A stretch of 64,000 nucleotides of DNA from Acinetobacter sp. XH1741 (GCF_041021895.1 NZ_CP157428.1:3224001-3288000), one strand, 5' to 3'; shown: positions 47,525 through 55,799, counted from the stretch's first letter. Program-made: numbers and translations. The notes: generated from the sequence alone by a model not told the origin.

Positions 47525-47560
47525 AAAAAAAACGGCTCATCCAAAGTGGCGAGCCGTTTA
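47525..47560 (-). terminator. Terminator after tcyP
   Basis: AACGGCTC (47531-47538) and GAGCCGTT (47551-47558); on the minus strand a TTTTTTTATAG tract follows. Confidence 0.85.
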
Positions 47561-47570
47561 ATATTCATTC

Positions 47571-48965
47571 TTAATGATGTTGGGTTAACTCAATTTCATC
47601 TTCACTGTTAAGTAAAGCTTTATCAGTCTGTCCCATAAACTGACTGGTAACCACACCCGCAGTCATTGAACCATTAACATTTAATGCAGTACGACCCATA
47701 TCAATTAAAGGTTCAATTGAAATAAGCAGCGCAACCAAAGTTACAGGTAACCCCATAGCAGGCAGAACAATCAGTGCAGCGAAAGTCGCACCACCGCCTA
47801 CTCCAGCCACACCAATCGAGCTTAAAGTCACAATACCCACTAAAGAAGCAATCCACATTGGGTCGAGTGTATTAATGCCCATGGTTGGAGCAACCATCAC
47901 AGCCAACATGGCAGGATATAAACCCGCACAACCATTTTGACCAATGGTCGCACCAAACGACGCAGAGAAACTTGCAATAGACTCAGGCACACCCAAACGA
48001 CGAGTTTGCGCCTCAATGCTTAGTGGAATACTTGCTGCACTTGAACGGCTTGTAAATGCGAAGGTTAAAACTGGCGCAACTTTCTTAAAGAATTTAAGCG
48101 GAGACACACCAGTCAGGGTCAAAATAATGGCATGCACGCCAAACATAATCGCCAAACCTAAATACGACGCAACCAAGAAACCGCCTAGGTTTAAAATGTC
48201 GGCCACATTTGAACTTGCCACAACCTTAGTCATAAGCGCAAAAACGCCATACGGTGTAAGGGTCATGACTAAACGCACAAGCTTCATTACCCAAGACTGT
48301 AAGGTCTGAATAGCAGTCAAAATACGCTGACCTTTCTCGGCGTCATCTTTCATCAAGTTGAGCGCCGCAATTCCTAAGAAGACAGCAAAAATAACCACAC
48401 TAATAATTGAAGTCGGATTTGCGCCCGTTAACTCAGCAAAAGGGTTACTTGGAATAAAGGAAAGAATAAATTGCGGTACGCTTAAGTCCGTTACCTTGCC
48501 GACATAATCGGTATTAATCGCAGTCAGACGTGCTGTTTCAGCAGCCCCTTGCACCAAACCTTTGGCAGTTAAACCAAATAGGTTTGTCACAAATACACCA
48601 ACCAGTGCAGCAATTAACGTTGTGAATAATAAAGTTCCGATGGTATAGACGCTGATTTTTCCTAAAGAGGAAGCTTGGTGCAACTTGGCGACCGCGCCTA
48701 AAATCGATACAAATACCAAAGGCATCACGACCATTTGTAAAAGTTTTACATAGCCGTTACCAACAATATTAAACCAGCTAATAGATTCAGCAAGAATCGG
48801 ATGGCCACCGCCATAAATCAAATGTAGTCCTAAACCAAACACTACACCTAGAACTAAGCCGGCAAGAACTTTTTTAGATAAGCTCCAGTCCGTTTTACGT
48901 GTTTGGGCGAGTAAAAATATTAACCCGACAAAAACCACAATATTGATGATTAAGGGTATATTCAT
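47571..48965 (-). CDS. tcyP: L-cystine transporter TcyP (YdjN-type, DAACS family)
   Basis: 464 residues from ATG 48965, 9 bases after GGAG; a start 30 bases upstream is in frame but lacks a site. Sodium/proton:dicarboxylate symporter fold with about eight helices and two hairpins. The sequence follows E. coli TcyP almost block by block: [81 protein letters not shown] and [21 protein letters not shown] (here IEPL). Imports cystine as a sulfur source. Confidence 0.95.
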   Translation of the reverse strand: MNIPLIINIVVFVGLIFLLAQTRKTDWSLSKKVLAGLVLGVVFGLGLHLIYGGGHPILAESISWFNIVGNGYVKLLQMVVMPLVFVSILGAVAKLHQASSLGKISVYTIGTLLFTTLIAALVGVFVTNLFGLTAKGLVQGAAETARLTAINTDYVGKVTDLSVPQFILSFIPSNPFAELTGANPTSIISVVIFAVFLGIAALNLMKDDAEKGQRILTAIQTLQSWVMKLVRLVMTLTPYGVFALMTKVVASSNVADILNLGGFLVASYLGLAIMFGVHAIILTLTGVSPLKFFKKVAPVLTFAFTSRSSAASIPLSIEAQTRRLGVPESIASFSASFGATIGQNGCAGLYPAMLAVMVAPTMGINTLDPMWIASLVGIVTLSSIGVAGVGGGATFAALIVLPAMGLPVTLVALLISIEPLIDMGRTALNVNGSMTAGVVTSQFMGQTDKALLNSEDEIELTQHH

Positions 48966-49162
48966 TCCCAAACTCCAAATTATTGCTTGTGTCATCTTTT
49001 AAGGGGGCATATTTGACCATAGCCGGCCTATATAAACTACCCTTTTCCACAATTTTCTAGCATGCAGATCATTACCGATCTGGATGAGAATATAAAATGA
49101 CTTTTAAATACATATATATCACTTTTAAAACATAAGTTAAGTAGGATATTTATGTATAAAAA

Positions 49163-50044
49163 TTAAGCACATTTCTGTATAAACTGTTGCTCAATAAAAC
49201 AAATAAATTGCTTTAAATTACTGCCCCATGTCTCAGGAGGCTGAGCAACGACATAAGTGGTAAAGTGCGCAGATTCAGTATTAATTTCAAAACAGCTTAA
49301 TGACACTTTATCGGCCACTTTGGTTAAGTATGATTTTGGCAATAGCGCAAAACCGACACCCAACTCTACACAACTAACAATGCCGTCCAGACTGCCCATT
49401 TCCATGATTTGCGAAGGCGGCACACTATGATCATTTAAAAACAGCTCAATCGCATGGCGATAGGAACACCCTTGTCGAAATGCAATAAATCTGGTCTTTG
49501 CAAGCGTGGCAATGTCAGGAAACTCGGTTTGCTGTTTCGGACAAACCAAAACCAATTGTTCTTGCCACACTGGAAAACTATATAACTCGGGAATCACATA
49601 TTTCGAGGCAACAAAAGCACAATCAAGCTCGCCTTGCTGCACCGCGTTAATCAAATATCCCGTTGGATGAGTTTGAAGCTCAATCGGCAAATTGGGATAT
49701 TGCTGCATACATTGATTAAGCAATTGAGGCAGTCGTATGGCGGCTGTGGTTTCCATACTGCCTAAACGAATGGTTTCATTTGGGTCAATATCACTGTCTT
49801 GAAAGATTTTTTTGGCTTTATTGTGCAGTGCAATCATTTGAACAGCATAGCTATGCAACTGCTGCCCTGCATTGGTTAATGTCACGGGATTATGGCGATT
49901 TAACAAAACCACCCCTAACTCTTCTTCAAGCTTTTTCACATGACTCGTGATATTCGATTGAACCGTATACATTTTTTGTGCAGCCAGTGAAAAACTTCCA
50001 CTTTCTGCCACTGCTAAAAAAAACTCTAGAGACTTAAGCAACAT
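49163..50044 (-). CDS. LysR-family transcriptional regulator
   Basis: 293 residues. N-terminal winged HTH (about 1-60: SLEFFLAVAESGSFSLAAQKMYTVQSNITSHVKKLEEELGVVLL) and periplasmic-binding-like effector domain (about 90-290). Divergent from the MFS transporter gene with a 96-base gap, so it probably controls that gene. Effector unknown. Confidence 0.93.
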   Translation of the reverse strand: MLLKSLEFFLAVAESGSFSLAAQKMYTVQSNITSHVKKLEEELGVVLLNRHNPVTLTNAGQQLHSYAVQMIALHNKAKKIFQDSDIDPNETIRLGSMETTAAIRLPQLLNQCMQQYPNLPIELQTHPTGYLINAVQQGELDCAFVASKYVIPELYSFPVWQEQLVLVCPKQQTEFPDIATLAKTRFIAFRQGCSYRHAIELFLNDHSVPPSQIMEMGSLDGIVSCVELGVGFALLPKSYLTKVADKVSLSCFEINTESAHFTTYVVAQPPETWGSNLKQFICFIEQQFIQKCA

Positions 50045-50140
50045 ACCACTATCTCAAAACAAGATAATTACTATCATATTAAATCATTTTTAAAGATTAG
50101 CAAACTCGCTTTTAATAATAAAAAAATTGAGTGATTTCTC

Positions 50141-51319
50141 ATGACTACGCTTTATCGAATGAGTCTGCTTGTATTTTTAGCAACTTGCTTGGGTATTGGT
50201 GTTTTTAGATTTTCCTACACTGCCCTCATGCCGATCATGATTGTGCAGTACGGATGGACACACGACTTTGCAAGCTTCTTAGGCAGTGCAAATTTGCTGG
50301 GTTATTTGCTAGGTGCGTTGTTGGCATTGTTTAGTATTAAAGAAAAATCTATTCCCACACTCATTGTAAGTTCGGCAGTTGCAGGCAGTTTAAGCCTACT
50401 CTGCTGTGCCTTTATACACATGCCATTAGCTTGGTTCGTGTTCTGGCGCACCATTTCAGGAATTGCAGGTGGCCTACTCATGATTTTGGCACCGAGCTTT
50501 GCCATGAAAAATATTGCAATGAGTCAAAGGCTCAAAGTCAATTTCTTAGGGTTTAGCGGCATTGGTGTAGGCGTGTTATCTGCCACCATTATTATTCCCC
50601 TACTTAAAAATATGCCTGTTCAATATGTCTGGGGCATTTTTGCGGCGCTCTCTATTTTTGGCAGTTTGGTACTTTTCCAACTACTCAAACATCAACCGCA
50701 GCAGTCTGTTCAAACAGTCAGCCAAGCTCCACAAAACATCAAACATTCACGCTTAGGGTTGGTCATTATTATTGCCTATATGTGCAGTGCTTTTGCCTAC
50801 ATTCCACACTCTTTATTTTGGATGGATTACCTATCGGGAACCTTGCATTTTCCACTACAACAGCGAAATTTATTTTGGGTGCTGTATGGAGTCGGAAGCT
50901 GTATAGGCGCTTTTGTGGCCTACTGTTTAAGCCGCCTCACCGGATATTTACAAGCAATTAAATGGCTTTATGGCGTTTACTGCATAGCCGTTGCATTGCC
51001 GTTCTTTTCGCATGCTCTTTCTTTACTTGCCTTGTCTTCATTTCTTACAGGTTTGCTCACGCCTGCCACCGTGTTTATTAGCTCTTATAGCCTTTTGCAA
51101 ATTTATGAGCAGCGTTACCAAAAACTCTGGAGCCTTGCCACGATTGGCTTTGCCAGTACCCAGCTTTTAGGTGGCGTGGTGATAAGCACCTTACATCACT
51201 TGCACTGGTCGTATGCCCACCTCTTTTTAATGGGCGGCATTGTATTGCTGTTCGCCGCCAGTCTGTTAATTCGCACCCGTCCTTCTATGCCTCATCATCT
51301 TGGAGAAACCGAAACATGA
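50141..51319 (+). CDS. YbfB/YjiJ-family MFS transporter
   Basis: 392 residues, 12 transmembrane helices. The start of the family signature, CLGIGVFRFSYTALMPIM, is clear at about 16-34, and FWRTISGIAGGLLMILAPSFAM near 101-122 is a motif for this group. Likely exporter or importer of a small molecule; substrate unknown. Controlled most likely by the divergent LysR gene. Its stop overlaps the start of a 41-codon ORF (ATGA), implying translational coupling. Confidence 0.9.
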   Translation: MTTLYRMSLLVFLATCLGIGVFRFSYTALMPIMIVQYGWTHDFASFLGSANLLGYLLGALLALFSIKEKSIPTLIVSSAVAGSLSLLCCAFIHMPLAWFVFWRTISGIAGGLLMILAPSFAMKNIAMSQRLKVNFLGFSGIGVGVLSATIIIPLLKNMPVQYVWGIFAALSIFGSLVLFQLLKHQPQQSVQTVSQAPQNIKHSRLGLVIIIAYMCSAFAYIPHSLFWMDYLSGTLHFPLQQRNLFWVLYGVGSCIGAFVAYCLSRLTGYLQAIKWLYGVYCIAVALPFFSHALSLLALSSFLTGLLTPATVFISSYSLLQIYEQRYQKLWSLATIGFASTQLLGGVVISTLHHLHWSYAHLFLMGGIVLLFAASLLIRTRPSMPHHLGETET

Positions 51320-51441
51320 AAAATTTATTGTTCCCTTTATTTTTAATTGCATTTGTACTGGTGATACAGGCCTTAGACCAAAGCTACCAAAAGAAAATTG
51401 GCACGACCAAAACGGCAAAACACCCTGAGTTTATGCAATAA
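51316..51441 (+). CDS. 41-residue single-helix microprotein coupled to the MFS gene
   Basis: Starts at the ATGA overlap with the MFS stop and ends just before the terminator. N-terminal hydrophobic segment MKNLLFPLFLIAFVLVIQAL (one membrane helix), then a short polar, basic tail (DQSYQKKIGTTKTAKHPEFM). Too short for standard gene calling, but the 4-base overlap and the position inside the same transcript support translation. It could be an accessory subunit of the transporter or a spacer peptide. No family recognised. Confidence 0.6.
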   Translation: MKNLLFPLFLIAFVLVIQALDQSYQKKIGTTKTAKHPEFMQ

Positions 51442-51470
51442 AAAAAGCCCCGTTTATTGAGGGGCTTTTT
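51441..51470. terminator. Bidirectional terminator
   Basis: AAAAAAGCCCC, 9 bases, GGGGCTTTTT between convergent genes. Confidence 0.83.
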
Positions 51471-51484
51471 CATTTATTCAATAT

Positions 51485-52057
51485 TTAATCATTATTATAA
51501 AGCGCAAAAACAGACAACAGATAATAATCAAACAAGCTTTCTCTATCATCCACATGATTTGGGCTTAATAACTGTGTCATGGCACCATCTATAATAAATA
51601 AAAACATATGCGCATCTTGATAAGTTACTGATTTTTTATGTTCAGATAAAGTTTGATATATCGTGTTGATAAGCCATGTTCTATATTTTTTCACAACATC
51701 ATAAGCAACAGGATAAGTCGACTTAATCTCTACAATTGCCTTAAAAATCAAATGATATGAACTTTGCATATCTACATGTAAATAGAAAATTTTCTTAAGT
51801 TTATCAACCAAACTTAAACTTTCTATTTTCTCTAAAATATACTCAATTTTATCAATTAACTGGTTTTTATGTACCACCAAACATATTTCAACCAATTTTT
51901 CTTTAGATTCAAAATATTGATACAACGTCATTTTAGATACTTTTGATTCTTTAACAATAGTATCGACACCAATATTATTAAAACCATACTGACTAAACAG
52001 CAAGCTAGAAGTTTCGAGCACTTGCTTTGCTTTACCACCCATTTTCAAATTAAGCAT
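51485..52057 (-). CDS. TetR-family regulator
   Basis: 190 residues. HTH at about 10-58: LETSSLLFSQYGFNNIGVDTIVKESKVSKMTLYQYFESKEKLVEICL, with TLYQYFxSKEKL typical of the family. Helical ligand domain follows. No divergent partner: the upstream 590 bases contain no gene. AT-rich codon use like the accessory genes to the right. Target unknown. Confidence 0.87.
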   Translation of the reverse strand: MLNLKMGGKAKQVLETSSLLFSQYGFNNIGVDTIVKESKVSKMTLYQYFESKEKLVEICLVVHKNQLIDKIEYILEKIESLSLVDKLKKIFYLHVDMQSSYHLIFKAIVEIKSTYPVAYDVVKKYRTWLINTIYQTLSEHKKSVTYQDAHMFLFIIDGAMTQLLSPNHVDDRESLFDYYLLSVFALYNND

Positions 52058-52649
52058 AAATTATTATTCCAATCTTCTTATTTTAAATAATCGAGATAAT
52101 TTTCTACACAGCATAGCGAGAGAATAAAAAATAAAGGCGTAAGAAACTACCCTCAAGATTATATTACCAAATATATCTCGAATATAAATACTCAATATAA
52201 TTTTTAAACGTAATAATCTAAAAAATTAAAACCTATAAAAGATTAAAACTTTAAAGAAAATAATAATTTCTAATGAAATATAGGGATTTTGGTCAAGGCA
52301 ACCAATAAACGAATTTTTAAGAACATGACAACCTCCAATACTCACAATTGGATTCTGCCAAAATAATAGATTATGGTGGCAGAACGAAAGAGGGTTGACG
52401 GACCAGTAACACTAAACTAGCACACCCGAGGGTGTCCCTCTCCCGTCCTACCTCTACGGGAGGGAACGAGTGGCACATCCGAGACAGATCCTCAGAAAGG
52501 ATTACCTCTGATGTTAGTGTTAAACAGTCCGTCAAGACTGCCTGGCAATGTGGCCAGCATGTGAAGAATAATGATTGGTTAAACCACTGTCAATAAACTA
52601 CATTTATTAATTGTAAAAAAAATTAGACCGTAAATAAATACTTAACAAT
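52058..52649. other. 590-bp gene-free region with a structured-RNA-like core
   Basis: No coding frame of substance. The left 280 bases are AT-rich and featureless. From 52353 the composition changes abruptly to GC-richer sequence holding several nested inverted repeats (separate entry). The last 90 bases are AT-rich again. Confidence 0.6.
52353..52557 (+). ncRNA. Putative structured RNA (unassigned; phage C4-type antisense RNA is one candidate)
   Basis: Stems seen directly: TTCTGCCA/TGGCAGAA (52353-52360 with 52377-52384); a long-range closing helix TTGACGGAC/GTCCGTCAA (52395-52403 with 52527-52535); AACACTAA/TTAGTGTT (52408-52415 with 52514-52521); CACC/GGTG with loop CGAG (52423-52434); CTCCCGT/ACGGGAG (52440-52446 with 52456-52462); a CAGATCCT/AGGAT...TCTG stem-loop (52485-52510); CTGGC/GCCAG (52542-52557). 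Together they form a plausible multibranch RNA of about 140 nt with a small hairpin on each side. Strand is assumed plus. If transcribed, it runs towards the 3' end of the minus-strand gene at 52650. Confidence 0.5.
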
Positions 52650-53297
52650 CTATATGTTGGGTATTTGATCACAAATAAAGCCATCTTTACTTTGAAAAAA
52701 TATATCAAAGCTTTGACTCATTAACCAATCTTGCTGACTTTGCTTTTTAAAAATTGGGGCAATTCTTTCTATATAGTAACTCATCCATTCTGTATTATTT
52801 TTAAAATATGATCTGTCCTTTAAATCGTCATATAAATCTTTTAAATTAACAGCGATAGTTTCAACAGTTGGATTAAATAACCAAATGGTTATATCCATAG
52901 GTTCAGCTTTACTTACCTGATAGTTATAATTAGCCTCAAAATTTTCAACTCGATAAAGCTGTGCCCCATTTTCGGTATAAGTCGAATACATCAGTTTAGT
53001 ATGAGTCACTTGAAAATAATCTTTCCCTATTTCATATTCTCTAAAGCGTCTTGAAATTTCTAAACAGTCGGACAAATACTCAGGTGCTAGCCCTTCAATA
53101 TTATTAAAAATAGAAACAGCACGACTAATCACAAAATATTCACCCACTCCTGTAATCATTCCATTTTTCCATGGAAAGATCTTAGAAATACTTTCATTAG
53201 AAAAATTTAACTCACCCTTTAGATTAATAGTGACTTTCTTATTATCAGAAGCAACGATAATGCTATCGTTCAGTTGTATTGCCAAAATAAAAGACAT
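52650..53297 (-). CDS. Ntn-hydrolase (proteasome beta/HslV)-like protein, function unknown
   Basis: 215 residues. The first 65 residues resemble the start of a proteasome beta/HslV subunit: FILAIQLNDSIIVASDNKK (strand, then x-x-A-x-D), a Ser-rich loop, then SISKIFPWKNGMITGVGEYFV, which parallels the KIF-x-G-x-GE region. In true proteasomes a catalytic Thr follows the propeptide; here Ser2 would take that place if the initiator Met is removed. The C-terminal half is unlike anything I recognise. Divergent from the type VI cargo operon, 89 bases away. Fold assignment is pattern-based and catalytic activity is untested. Confidence 0.45.
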   Translation of the reverse strand: MSFILAIQLNDSIIVASDNKKVTINLKGELNFSNESISKIFPWKNGMITGVGEYFVISRAVSIFNNIEGLAPEYLSDCLEISRRFREYEIGKDYFQVTHTKLMYSTYTENGAQLYRVENFEANYNYQVSKAEPMDITIWLFNPTVETIAVNLKDLYDDLKDRSYFKNNTEWMSYYIERIAPIFKKQSQQDWLMSQSFDIFFQSKDGFICDQIPNI

Positions 53298-53386
53298 AAT
53301 TCACTAGAACAAAATATAATTAAATAATATAATATTTCCAATTATAAATTAATTTTAAATCTTTTTAATAAAATATTAGGTAAATC
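53298..53386. promoter_or_regulatory. AT-rich divergent promoter region
   Basis: 89 bases, almost all A/T, between the Ntn-like gene and the type VI cargo operon. The AGG of TTAGGTAAATC just before ATG 53387 is a usable ribosome site. A precise -35/-10 pair cannot be singled out in such AT-rich sequence. Confidence 0.4.
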
Positions 53387-53587
53387 ATGGCTGGTGGTTC
53401 CCAAATTATTATCAATCAAAGCGGTATTACCGTTATTACCCCTTCAAAGTTTGAAGCCAAAGCTGGGCAACACCTTTTTAAGTCTGGCGCACAAGTAAAA
53501 ATGCTTAACCACGCACTCCCCCAACCCATTTGTGTTGAATGCCTTATGAAAGCCGCAAAAGAAGGTGCAGGGATTGTAAGAAGATGA
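53387..53587 (+). CDS. Stand-alone VgrG C-terminal tail (DUF2345 end)
   Basis: 66 residues equal to the last strands of a VgrG spike's DUF2345 extension: GGSQIIINQSGITVITPSKFEAKAGQHLFKSGAQV, then a short end with PICVECLMKAAKEG. The N-terminal gp27/gp5-like parts of VgrG (more than 600 residues) are absent upstream. It keeps its own ATG and an AGG ribosome site and overlaps the next gene by 4 bases (ATGA), so it may still be translated. Either a recombination scar of a vgrG-linked cargo cassette, or a tail module used in trans. Confidence 0.7.
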   Translation: MAGGSQIIINQSGITVITPSKFEAKAGQHLFKSGAQVKMLNHALPQPICVECLMKAAKEGAGIVRR

Positions 53588-54075
53588 GTTTTAAGCAACC
53601 CAATTTAGAAGACTTAATCGCAAATCATCATGCAAATGGGCCACTGTTTTTATTGGTTGACGGCGCACAACTCGACCACGAGCAGTTATCAAGCATTGAA
53701 CAGCGCTATGGCGATTGCATCTATTTATTTAAAGGCACTTATGAAGAAGAAGCCTACACCCACGGCCCGATTTTGTTTGAGCTAAATCTGCTCACCCCAG
53801 AACACATTGAAAACCACATTCAGCTCATGAAATCGAAAGATTCTATGATCTTGATTAAAAGTCAGCTTGATACCCAAAGACTGAAAAACAAATTGCTTGA
53901 AAAACTCTATATAGAGCTTGAGGACGGCGGCATCGGCATACTTCGATACTACGACTCGCGTGTATTAAACCGCCTGAACCTTATTTTTACCCCAAAGCAA
54001 AAACAACAACTGTTAGAGGGTTTTGAGTCTATTTATTTTGCGCTTAACCAAAAAAGCTATGAGCTAAAACCATGA
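53584..54075 (+). CDS. DUF4123 type VI effector adaptor/chaperone
   Basis: 163 residues from ATG 53584, which overlaps the upstream stop (ATGA). DUF4123 features: FLLVDGAQLDHEQLSSIE near the start, YLFKGTYEEEAYTHGPILFELN in the middle (the Y/GP-x-L pattern), LIKSQLDTQRLKNKL and YDSRVLNRLNLIFTPKQKQQLLEGF at the end. DUF4123 proteins (Tap/TEC) load specific effectors on VgrG or PAAR. A longer frame to 53539 overlaps the previous gene heavily and is not favoured. Overlaps the next gene by 4 bases. Confidence 0.85.
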   Translation: MSFKQPNLEDLIANHHANGPLFLLVDGAQLDHEQLSSIEQRYGDCIYLFKGTYEEEAYTHGPILFELNLLTPEHIENHIQLMKSKDSMILIKSQLDTQRLKNKLLEKLYIELEDGGIGILRYYDSRVLNRLNLIFTPKQKQQLLEGFESIYFALNQKSYELKP

Positions 54076-54419
54076 TTAAGTTAGACCCAAAGCAAATAGA
54101 AAGCTTAGAAAAAGTCCAAGACAGACAAGACCTGTGCGAAAAAATTTATAGCTATTTGGTGGAACATAAAACGTCTTTTAGCGCCTATCAGGTGAATTAT
54201 GAGCAGCTAAAAACAGACATTTATACAAGCTTTGATTTGTTGGTATCGCTACTTTTGACAGACAACGAAGTCATTTGTCAGCTCATCGTATGGAATACGA
54301 TTATGAGAAAAGACGTGCTGAAAGACCCCAAAATCCAAGATTTTATCTATGGCTCAAATATTCGTGGCAAAGACCTGTTATCGACATTGGAATATTACGA
54401 ATTGAAAAAGGACAACTAA
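54072..54419 (+). CDS. 115-residue protein in the type VI cargo operon, possible co-chaperone
   Basis: Small, charged, helical, no signal peptide: DPKQIESLEKVQDRQDLCEKIYSYLVEHK, then a hydrophobic helix (FDLLVSLLLTDNEVICQLIVW). Overlaps the DUF4123 gene by 4 bases and precedes the toxin by one base, so it is certainly part of the same transcript. In the P. aeruginosa TseT locus, as I recall it, a small co-chaperone (co-TecT) lies at exactly this place between the DUF4123 chaperone and the toxin. I see no clear sequence family; the co-chaperone role is inferred from position. Confidence 0.7.
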   Translation: MIKLDPKQIESLEKVQDRQDLCEKIYSYLVEHKTSFSAYQVNYEQLKTDIYTSFDLLVSLLLTDNEVICQLIVWNTIMRKDVLKDPKIQDFIYGSNIRGKDLLSTLEYYELKKDN

Positions 54420-54420
54420 C

Positions 54421-55056
54421 ATGTTGGGAATCGTGTTACGCGGGCTTGCCACCGCTGGCGCAAGAGTTGCCGCCCCGACTGCGGGTGAAGTGATTGGCGT
54501 GCAAGGTGGCAGAGTCATTGCGACCGAAGCTGCAAAAGGTATGGCGACCATTATTTTAGCCAAAGAAGTCGCCAAAGACATAACCCAACAACAGCGTTGT
54601 AATAAATGCGAGCCTTATCAAAGAGGCAATAAACATCAATTAGAACGCTCGATGGGCAATGAAGTTAATACCCAATATCAGCTCAAAATCGCCAATTTAT
54701 CGAGCTTCCCATTGACCTTTAAAGCTTCCCCACCCTTTATTAAACCGGGCAATAAAAAGGCGACTACCGTAATACAAGAGTGGAATGTTGCGGGTGTTTC
54801 GTTTGATGGTTTATGGCCTATGGAATGTATTTTGGTTGAAGCTAAAGGAAGGTATGCGCAGTTTTTAACAGGAAAACCTAAATTCATGAAAGATAACATC
54901 TTTAAAAAGATGATTGCAGAAGCAACTTCACAAAAAACTGTAAAAGATAGTTTAAAAACAGCTAAGTTGTCATGGTATTTCTACGAACAAGAAACCAAAA
55001 GACACTTTGACCGTATTACTTTTAATATGATCCATACAATTTATATGCCTTTATAA
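54421..55056 (+). CDS. Type VI nuclease effector with Tox-REase-5 domain
   Basis: 211 residues. A short Ala/Gly-rich, membrane-like N-terminus (1-50) is followed by the Tox-REase-5 restriction-fold domain: CNKCEP (Cys60, Cys63), YQLKIANLSSFPLTF, EWNVAGVSFDGL (Asp129), CILVEAKGRYAQFL (Glu140, Lys142) and LSWYFYEQET near the end. Asp129 with Glu140-x-Lys142 fits the PD-(D/E)xK catalytic core, predicting DNA cleavage. The immunity gene follows after 15 bases. Smaller than many Tox-REase-5 effectors, since it has no PAAR or long trafficking domain. Confidence 0.88.
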   Translation: MLGIVLRGLATAGARVAAPTAGEVIGVQGGRVIATEAAKGMATIILAKEVAKDITQQQRCNKCEPYQRGNKHQLERSMGNEVNTQYQLKIANLSSFPLTFKASPPFIKPGNKKATTVIQEWNVAGVSFDGLWPMECILVEAKGRYAQFLTGKPKFMKDNIFKKMIAEATSQKTVKDSLKTAKLSWYFYEQETKRHFDRITFNMIHTIYMPL

Positions 55057-55071
55057 GAATCGGACTTCAGC

Positions 55072-55758
55072 ATGACAGAGTTTTTTTTAAGTACCCGCCT
55101 TCCAAAAATTCTAGGCTCAACAGATAGTGAAATTACTGCACAAATTGAAAATACAGCGCAGTTTATAAACCGAATCTCAGAAATAGACCCTATTTTTAAG
55201 ACTTGGTATGTCAATAATGCAACCAGTTCAAAACCACCATTAGACTATCCATTTCCTGCCGATAAAGCGAAAAACTATCTTTTTAAAAATCGAAAACTAG
55301 ACATTAACGAAAGCATCCTGTTATGGAATGCTCAACTAGACAATAGTCAATATGCAAGTTTTCGGTTCGATAGAGTAGGCTTGCTAATGACATTTGAAAA
55401 AGTCCTAGAAACAGAACAAGTAATTAAGCTATTTAATGCTCTTCTTGAATGTTTTAAGTTTGAATATATCTATCTCAATACTGATTTCTTTGCAGATATA
55501 AACGTATTCCCTCATCGACGTGAAATAACTTCTATTTGTTATGTACCTGTAAAAATTGAAGATAACTATTTACCTCATCTTTATCAAAAAGTTGAAGTTG
55601 AGAATAATTTGAATCAAGGCACTATATTGGTATTTGATGAAAATTGGGCAGATGAAACAGACGAATTAAAGAAAATAGTTCAGGAAAATTCGATAGCACT
55701 CGTTGAATTAGGTGTTATTCCAGAAGCAGGATTGCCAGACGGTTTCTTTAATGAGTAA
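55072..55758 (+). CDS. Imm52-like immunity protein
   Basis: 228-residue soluble protein immediately downstream of the Tox-REase-5 toxin. Landmarks are TARFINR-like AQFINRISEIDPIFKTWYV, ASFRFDRVGLLMTFEK, and a C-terminal block ILVFDENWADETDELKKIV...VELGVIPEAGLPDGFFNE. Imm52-type proteins are the usual partners of Tox-REase-5 toxins and are expected to bind and block the nuclease. The family name is from context plus general shape, so the role is more certain than the label. A terminator follows at 55775. Confidence 0.78.
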   Translation: MTEFFLSTRLPKILGSTDSEITAQIENTAQFINRISEIDPIFKTWYVNNATSSKPPLDYPFPADKAKNYLFKNRKLDINESILLWNAQLDNSQYASFRFDRVGLLMTFEKVLETEQVIKLFNALLECFKFEYIYLNTDFFADINVFPHRREITSICYVPVKIEDNYLPHLYQKVEVENNLNQGTILVFDENWADETDELKKIVQENSIALVELGVIPEAGLPDGFFNE

Positions 55759-55774
55759 TTCAAAATAGATTGTT

Positions 55775-55799
55775 AGCCCTCTTTGAGAGGGCTTTTTTT
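55775..55799 (+). terminator. Terminator of the type VI cargo operon
   Basis: AGCCCTCT, TTG, AGAGGGCT then TTTTTTTAT. Confidence 0.88.

Noticed and set aside
49065..49082. CAGATC-N6-GATCTG dyad upstream of tcyP
   Set aside because: Six-base arms are too short to separate from chance without conservation data.
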